A stretch of 43,109 bases of DNA, taken from the NCBI GenBank assembly GCA_017935905.1, contig JAGBGO010000081.1, positions 1-43,109 on the forward strand, read 5' to 3'. The position numbers and the translations under genes were made by a program. The notes below the pieces were generated by a model, which did not search any database, was not told the origin of the DNA, and worked only from the letters and a program-made list of their open reading frames with translations. This document shows, piece after piece, positions 39,473 to 43,109 of the stretch (the stretch's first letter is position 1; each line of letters begins with the position of its first letter). Source of the DNA: Clostridia bacterium (GTDB lineage Bacteria > Bacillota > Clostridia > UBA1212 > UBA1255).

Positions 39473-41542
39473 ATGAACCAATGTCCGAATTGTAAGAAGA
39501 AAATAAAGAAAAATGCTACTTTTTGTGATGGGTGTGGCACCAAAATTCAAAACATCCGATTCTGTCCGCAATGCGGCATGGAGGTGGATGCCGAGTTTAA
39601 TGTTTGTGCAAACTGCGGTGCCATAATAGCGAAGACCTCGACGAAAGATGGCAAGAAATTTCCCTTAAAGAAGCTTTTGGTAGGCAGTGTGGCTGTGATT
39701 ATATTAATTGCACTGCTCGTTGGGCTATTGTTTTCCGGCGGTGAAAAAAAGATAACTCATAGCATGGCTACCTATATAAAAAATCGTGAAATCTATCTGA
39801 CTAATTTGAAGCAAACGACAGAAGAACCGTGGAAACTTACGTCTTGTTTCTACGAGGATGAAGAAGTAACGGATTTTGACTTAATGTATTACACTTATCA
39901 TATTAGTGAGGTCGTTTTGTTTAGTGAAGATGGAAATCGGGTTTTCTTTTTAGATAAAACCGTGAAGGATTCAGGATCAACGCTTTACTATAGAGATACC
40001 AACAAGCCTGAAACTGCATCAGATGCAGTCAAGATTGATACCGGTGTAACACATTATACGGTAAACAAAGCGGGGAATATAGTTACGTATTATAAGAAAA
40101 ACGGTAAGCTTTTGTATCAATATGATGTTAAACGGGATGCGAAAGAGAAAATTGCCGATCTGGTGGAGGGTTACGTTGTTTCCGATGATGGACGAATATT
40201 AGGGTATTCCAATGAAGAAAAAAGCATTTATCTGAAACGTAATGGACAAGAATCGGAGAAAATTGCCGATGGAGTTACGGATATAGAACATATTAGCAGT
40301 GATTTCAAAACATTTTATTACCGCCGTGGGGATATCTTATATAAACATGTGGAGGGGAAGAAACGGGAGAAAATCGCGACCGATATCTCTCGCGTCATTC
40401 GGATTGATGACAGCGGCAAGATGTATTATTGTAAAAATCAGAAAGATGCCCCGTCTTTAATGGACTATATAGAAGACGACTTACAAGCATCCGATGCAAA
40501 GATGCAAGAGCCGATTAAACCAACAGTACCTTCAGACCATGGTATAGCGTACGATGAATGGGTGGTTCTCTATGAGCAATACTTGGAAGATTATGAAGCC
40601 TATGTAGAAGCGTATAATGCTTATCAGGAGAAATTGAATCGGGATGCTTTGCGGGAAGAACTCTCTGCGGATACAGAATCTATTACTTTGTCATCATTGT
40701 ACTTCTTTGATGGTAAGAAGGAGAATCTTATAACAGATACGTATATCGATTTTTTGGATTGCGCCAACGATGCATTTGTGCTTTCTTATAACATGCTGAA
40801 TAAATCCGATTATGTTCCGGTGAGTTTCTCGGCAATTAAAGATAAGGACAGGGCTTCGGACTTGATTCGCGAGGCTTGGAGGGATGCAACTGAAACGTAT
40901 GTTACCATCGAGAATAAAGCAAACATGGACATACAATATGATGTATTTAACGTTGTGATTAACGATGCGGGTACTTTGATGTATTACCTTACAGAACAAC
41001 TTACTACAGGTAAAGGCGATTTGTATCAGGTTTATATCAACAAAAAGGGTATTTTCGGTACGCCCACATTATATGATGAGGAACTTTATTCTAATTATTA
41101 TACTTTTTTGGAATTTGTAGGTAAAGATGAACTTATGTATTTCAAAGACTTGGATACATATACAGGAACACTATATGTAAATGGAACTAAAATTGCAGAA
41201 GACGTATATTACTTTTCTGTTGAGTACATAGAAGATACCGATGAATGGTTTTATATTACCAATTATGATTCGGAAACGCAGTGCGGTACACTCAAAAGGT
41301 ACCGTGGCGGTGAAGTAAGTCGCATCGCAGATGATGTCCATTGCGAGTATCAGATCTATCCCGGCGGACAGGTGTTGTATTTATGTGACTACAGTATGCA
41401 GACATGTAAAGGGGAACTTTGCGAATGGTATCGCAATGAGAATCGAACGATTGATCACAATGTGATCGGCATTCTGCCGGCAATTGACGTATATGGTGAA
41501 GCAAACTATGATTGGTTTATTTCAGATTGGTGGTGGGCGTAA
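39473..41542 (+). CDS. Double-zinc-ribbon membrane protein with propeller-like ectodomain
   Basis: The start is ATG 39473, 7 bases after AAGGAG and 2 bases after the ligase stop; the ATG at 39467 is too close to that site. The 689 residues begin with two zinc ribbons (CPNC 4-7/CDGC 18-21 and CPQC 31-34/CANC 45-48), then a basic stretch, a membrane helix (66-88) and a large extracytoplasmic part made of repeated beta-strand units of the type GRILGYSNEEKSIYLKRNG, resembling TolB/DUF5050-type propellers. A charged helical insert (about 345-400, rich in Glu and Tyr) interrupts it. The layout parallels the two kinases, ribbon inside and sensor outside, but without a kinase. It is the last gene of the cluster. 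Confidence 0.82.
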   Translation: MNQCPNCKKKIKKNATFCDGCGTKIQNIRFCPQCGMEVDAEFNVCANCGAIIAKTSTKDGKKFPLKKLLVGSVAVIILIALLVGLLFSGGEKKITHSMATYIKNREIYLTNLKQTTEEPWKLTSCFYEDEEVTDFDLMYYTYHISEVVLFSEDGNRVFFLDKTVKDSGSTLYYRDTNKPETASDAVKIDTGVTHYTVNKAGNIVTYYKKNGKLLYQYDVKRDAKEKIADLVEGYVVSDDGRILGYSNEEKSIYLKRNGQESEKIADGVTDIEHISSDFKTFYYRRGDILYKHVEGKKREKIATDISRVIRIDDSGKMYYCKNQKDAPSLMDYIEDDLQASDAKMQEPIKPTVPSDHGIAYDEWVVLYEQYLEDYEAYVEAYNAYQEKLNRDALREELSADTESITLSSLYFFDGKKENLITDTYIDFLDCANDAFVLSYNMLNKSDYVPVSFSAIKDKDRASDLIREAWRDATETYVTIENKANMDIQYDVFNVVINDAGTLMYYLTEQLTTGKGDLYQVYINKKGIFGTPTLYDEELYSNYYTFLEFVGKDELMYFKDLDTYTGTLYVNGTKIAEDVYYFSVEYIEDTDEWFYITNYDSETQCGTLKRYRGGEVSRIADDVHCEYQIYPGGQVLYLCDYSMQTCKGELCEWYRNENRTIDHNVIGILPAIDVYGEANYDWFISDWWWA

Positions 41543-41856
41543 ACTTTTGGGTGCGTACAGGTGATCGCGCAGAAGTTTGAAGCGTCCCGGGGTGGGTAGT
41601 AAGGGAGCAAAGGTTCCAAGGCTTCCTGAATATCGTTCTTGCTAAATTCGGAAATTTGCAACTGCTTCCCGTACAGGTTTTGCGCGGTCTTCATTTGCCG
41701 TGTGAAACTCATATTAAAAGGCCTTGCACGTAAGCCTTTTACGAGCCTTCCTGGGACAATATCCATATGGGATTGCACGTTCGACAGGAGATCTGCTCCG
41801 TTATTGAAAATTGGGTAATAATCAAAAATGCCGTCTTTATTTCCATCGCCGTGGAT
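41522..41856 (-). pseudogene. Broken remnant of a HipA/CtkA-like kinase gene
   Basis: Reading the minus strand from 41856, the frame gives IHGDGNKDGIFDYYPIFNNG and ADLLSN, then PGRLVKGLRARPFNMSFTRQ, which resembles the C-terminal part of HipA-like Ser/Thr kinases (the aspartate/asparagine region near PIFNNG). The N-terminal two thirds are absent, an in-frame TAA lies just upstream, and near 41586-41592 a frameshift is likely because the +1 frame continues sensibly as GRFKLLRDHLYAPK to a TGA at 41522-41524. It overlaps the end of the convergent propeller-protein gene. It is probably non-functional. Confidence 0.6.
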
Positions 41857-41864
41857 TTTTTACG

Positions 41865-41881
41865 CTATTCGTAACGAATAG
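41865..41881. repeat. Short perfect inverted repeat beside the HipA-like remnant
   Basis: CTATTCG and CGAATAG flank a 3-base loop (TAA), followed on the plus strand by TCAATCTTTTTAAC. It could be a weak terminator after the lplA gene or the scar of a past rearrangement. Confidence 0.35.
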
Positions 41882-41908
41882 TCAATCTTTTTAACAACGC
41901 GCAATTCT

Positions 41909-42955
41909 TCACACCATTTCTCCCACCATCTCCTGCAAATCCCGGCAAACAACCTCAGGATCTGCAATCATTGGGGCATCAGCGGCCAGTTTCTTGCAAG
42001 CCCCCTCAATGGCAGCACAAAGGGTAGGAAAGTCCAGCATTTTACCCGTCAAGGCCTCCTCTATATACGTCCCTAAGTCCGCGTCCATAGCATCGGTCCA
42101 AACCCGAGCCTCTTGAATCACGCCGCCGGAGGTACGAAAAGCCAGTTGCACTAAGCCCCAGGGGAACTTGCGCTCTAAACCGGCCTGGAAATCCGGCGTA
42201 TCTCCAAGGCGAAACTCCCAAGAACCGAAATGCTCTACAAGGGATGAAAATGCCTCAAATTCGGGCGTTTCCAGAAATTGACAACTTTCCTGTAGACCCA
42301 CGAAAATGGGCGTTATGGGGCTGTCTGACGCATATTCTGCGCAAAATGCGGCCATCAGCGCGTCTTTCATCATTTCGGCTGTAATATCAGGGTTGAGTTC
42401 GATTAAATTCACCACCCGGGATCGCACGGAATTCACGCCTTTGGCTTCCATCTTCGCCTTGGAAACTTGCAGGTAGCGGGCTAATTTCTCGCTGTCGGTA
42501 TCCAGCAAGAGAGTGCCGTGCATCAGGCCTTTTCCCCCTGCGTGGCGGAATGCATTGCCGGAGAACTTGCGTCCGTCTTCTGTGCAGAGATCGTTGCGGC
42601 CGGTAAAATGCGCCGGAATTCCCAACGCAGCCACTCCATCCAAGATGACTTTCAGTTGCCGTTCTACGCTGTAGAGGGATTCCGAGGCAAGAAACGTGTA
42701 ACATAAATTTCCTAAATCGTGATACACAGCGCCGCCGCCGGACGTGCGCCGTGCTAAATATCCGCCTTCGGCTTCTAACAAGGATACGCGACACTCTTTC
42801 CACGCATTCTGGGATTTGCCGATGACCACTGTATTCTGATTCTGCCACAAATAGAGAATCACCGTGTCTTGGGGCAAATTGCGAAAGAGCATCTCTTCCA
42901 ATGCCAGGTTAAAATAGGGATTATAGGAATTTGAAATATAAATCTGTGTCTTCAT
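41909..42955 (-). CDS. lplA: Lipoate-protein ligase A
   Basis: The 348-residue protein begins IYISNSYNPYFNLALEEMLF and has the LplA active-site motif RRTSGGGAVYHDLGNLCYTF (about 69-88) and the lysine-containing LQVSKAKMEAKGVNSVRSRV. A C-terminal accessory domain (about 250-348) is present, as in full-length LplA. It activates free lipoate as lipoyl-AMP and attaches it to E2 or glycine-cleavage H proteins. Its start codon overlaps the stop of the upstream transporter gene as ATGA, so uptake and attachment of lipoate may be coupled. Confidence 0.94.
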   Translation of the reverse strand: MKTQIYISNSYNPYFNLALEEMLFRNLPQDTVILYLWQNQNTVVIGKSQNAWKECRVSLLEAEGGYLARRTSGGGAVYHDLGNLCYTFLASESLYSVERQLKVILDGVAALGIPAHFTGRNDLCTEDGRKFSGNAFRHAGGKGLMHGTLLLDTDSEKLARYLQVSKAKMEAKGVNSVRSRVVNLIELNPDITAEMMKDALMAAFCAEYASDSPITPIFVGLQESCQFLETPEFEAFSSLVEHFGSWEFRLGDTPDFQAGLERKFPWGLVQLAFRTSGGVIQEARVWTDAMDADLGTYIEEALTGKMLDFPTLCAAIEGACKKLAADAPMIADPEVVCRDLQEMVGEMV

Positions 42956-43109
42956 TTGAGGTATTTGTTGCTAAGCGGAATCTTCCGTGTTAAGGGAACC
43001 ATAATCGCGCCCAACACAATGCCGGCTAAACCCTGCAAGGCGTTGGGAATTAAACTGGGAACGGCTCCTGCAATGCCGTAGAGGAAGGATTCGTAAATAA
43101 AGTAGCCGC
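42952..43109 (-). CDS. C-terminal part of an ECF transporter S component (5' end outside window)
   Basis: The frame runs in from the right edge and reads GYFIYESFLYGIAGAVPSLI, then PNALQGLAGIVLGAI, ending LSNKYLK with TGA overlapping the lplA ATG. The hydrophobic helices and the F-YG-AxxS-PxNxxQ pattern are typical of energy-coupling-factor substrate-binding (S) components for vitamins. Coupling to lplA suggests that the substrate is lipoate (a LipT-like role), which is inference from position. About 51 codons are visible. Confidence 0.7.
   Translation of the reverse strand, partial: GYFIYESFLYGIAGAVPSLIPNALQGLAGIVLGAIMVPLTRKIPLSNKYLK

Noticed and set aside
26550..41542. Type VI or type VII secretion locus
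   Set aside because: Kinase, PP2C and FHA genes occur in such loci, but no sheath, baseplate, EssC/EccC-type ATPase or WXG100 gene is present in the window.
41543..41580. Terminator directly after the last cluster gene
   Set aside because: AAACTT and AAGTTT can pair over a long loop, but no T-run follows, and the stretch is better explained as part of the HipA-like remnant.

Overview
The window looks like a chromosomal segment of a low-to-mid GC Firmicute, most likely an anaerobic member of the Clostridia. The evidence is the gene order ylxM-ffh-rpsP-khpA-rimM-trmD, the infC-rpmI-rplT operon with an AUU start for infC, sigma-A type TTGACA/TATAAT promoters, strong GGAGG ribosome sites, lipobox lipoproteins, SpoVT-like sequence, PASTA kinases and ECF transporter components. 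No rRNA, CRISPR array, integrase or complete insertion sequence was seen.

Layout. (1) 1-4300 is accessory: the end of an unknown protein, a secreted membrane-anchored protein with InlB-type repeats, a lipoprotein with an unexpectedly extracytoplasmic zinc ribbon, and two truncated SpoVT/AbrB copies on either side of that lipoprotein. (2) 4297-13864 is a core translation block: ylxM, ffh, rpsP, khpA, rimM, a trmD fused in frame to a cysteine desulfurase, thiI, a DUF6273-like lipoprotein, tRNA-Lys, hisS, a small membrane protein, tRNA-Gly and tRNA-Arg. (3) 13966-20414 holds small unknown genes, an intergenic array of inverted repeats, an MBOAT/SGNH acyltransferase pair, a MATE exporter and a polysaccharide-deacetylase-like lipoprotein. 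(4) 20433-23082 is infC-rpmI-rplT plus an RNA methyltransferase and a SEC-C protein. (5) 23188-26389 is a small accessory island: an AAA ATPase with a nuclease-like tail, a Phd/VapC pair, a Phd/RelE-type pair and an XRE regulator. (6) 26481-41542 is a ten-gene, co-directional, tightly packed cluster for Ser/Thr phospho-signalling. (7) 41522-43109 holds a broken HipA-like gene and an ECF component coupled to a lipoate-protein ligase.

The most interesting part is region 6. A consensus promoter with an inverted repeat in its spacer precedes an FHA-FHA-ABC ATPase, an ABC-2 permease, two complete PP2C phosphatases, a zinc-ribbon/FHA reader, a zinc-ribbon kinase with a solute-binding-protein-like ectodomain, a zinc-ribbon PASTA kinase, a membrane helical-repeat protein, an acyl-adenylating ligase and a double-zinc-ribbon membrane protein with a propeller-like ectodomain. 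The ABC pair resembles a split form of mycobacterial Rv1747, an FHA-regulated exporter phosphorylated by PknF. My inference is a kinase/phosphatase-controlled envelope export or modification system that senses an extracellular ligand; its substrate is unknown.

The second highlight is the TrmD-cysteine desulfurase fusion directly upstream of a rhodanese-less ThiI. It physically joins m1G37 methylation to the sulfur donor probably used for tRNA 4-thiouridine. All functional calls come from reading sequence motifs; no database search was run.
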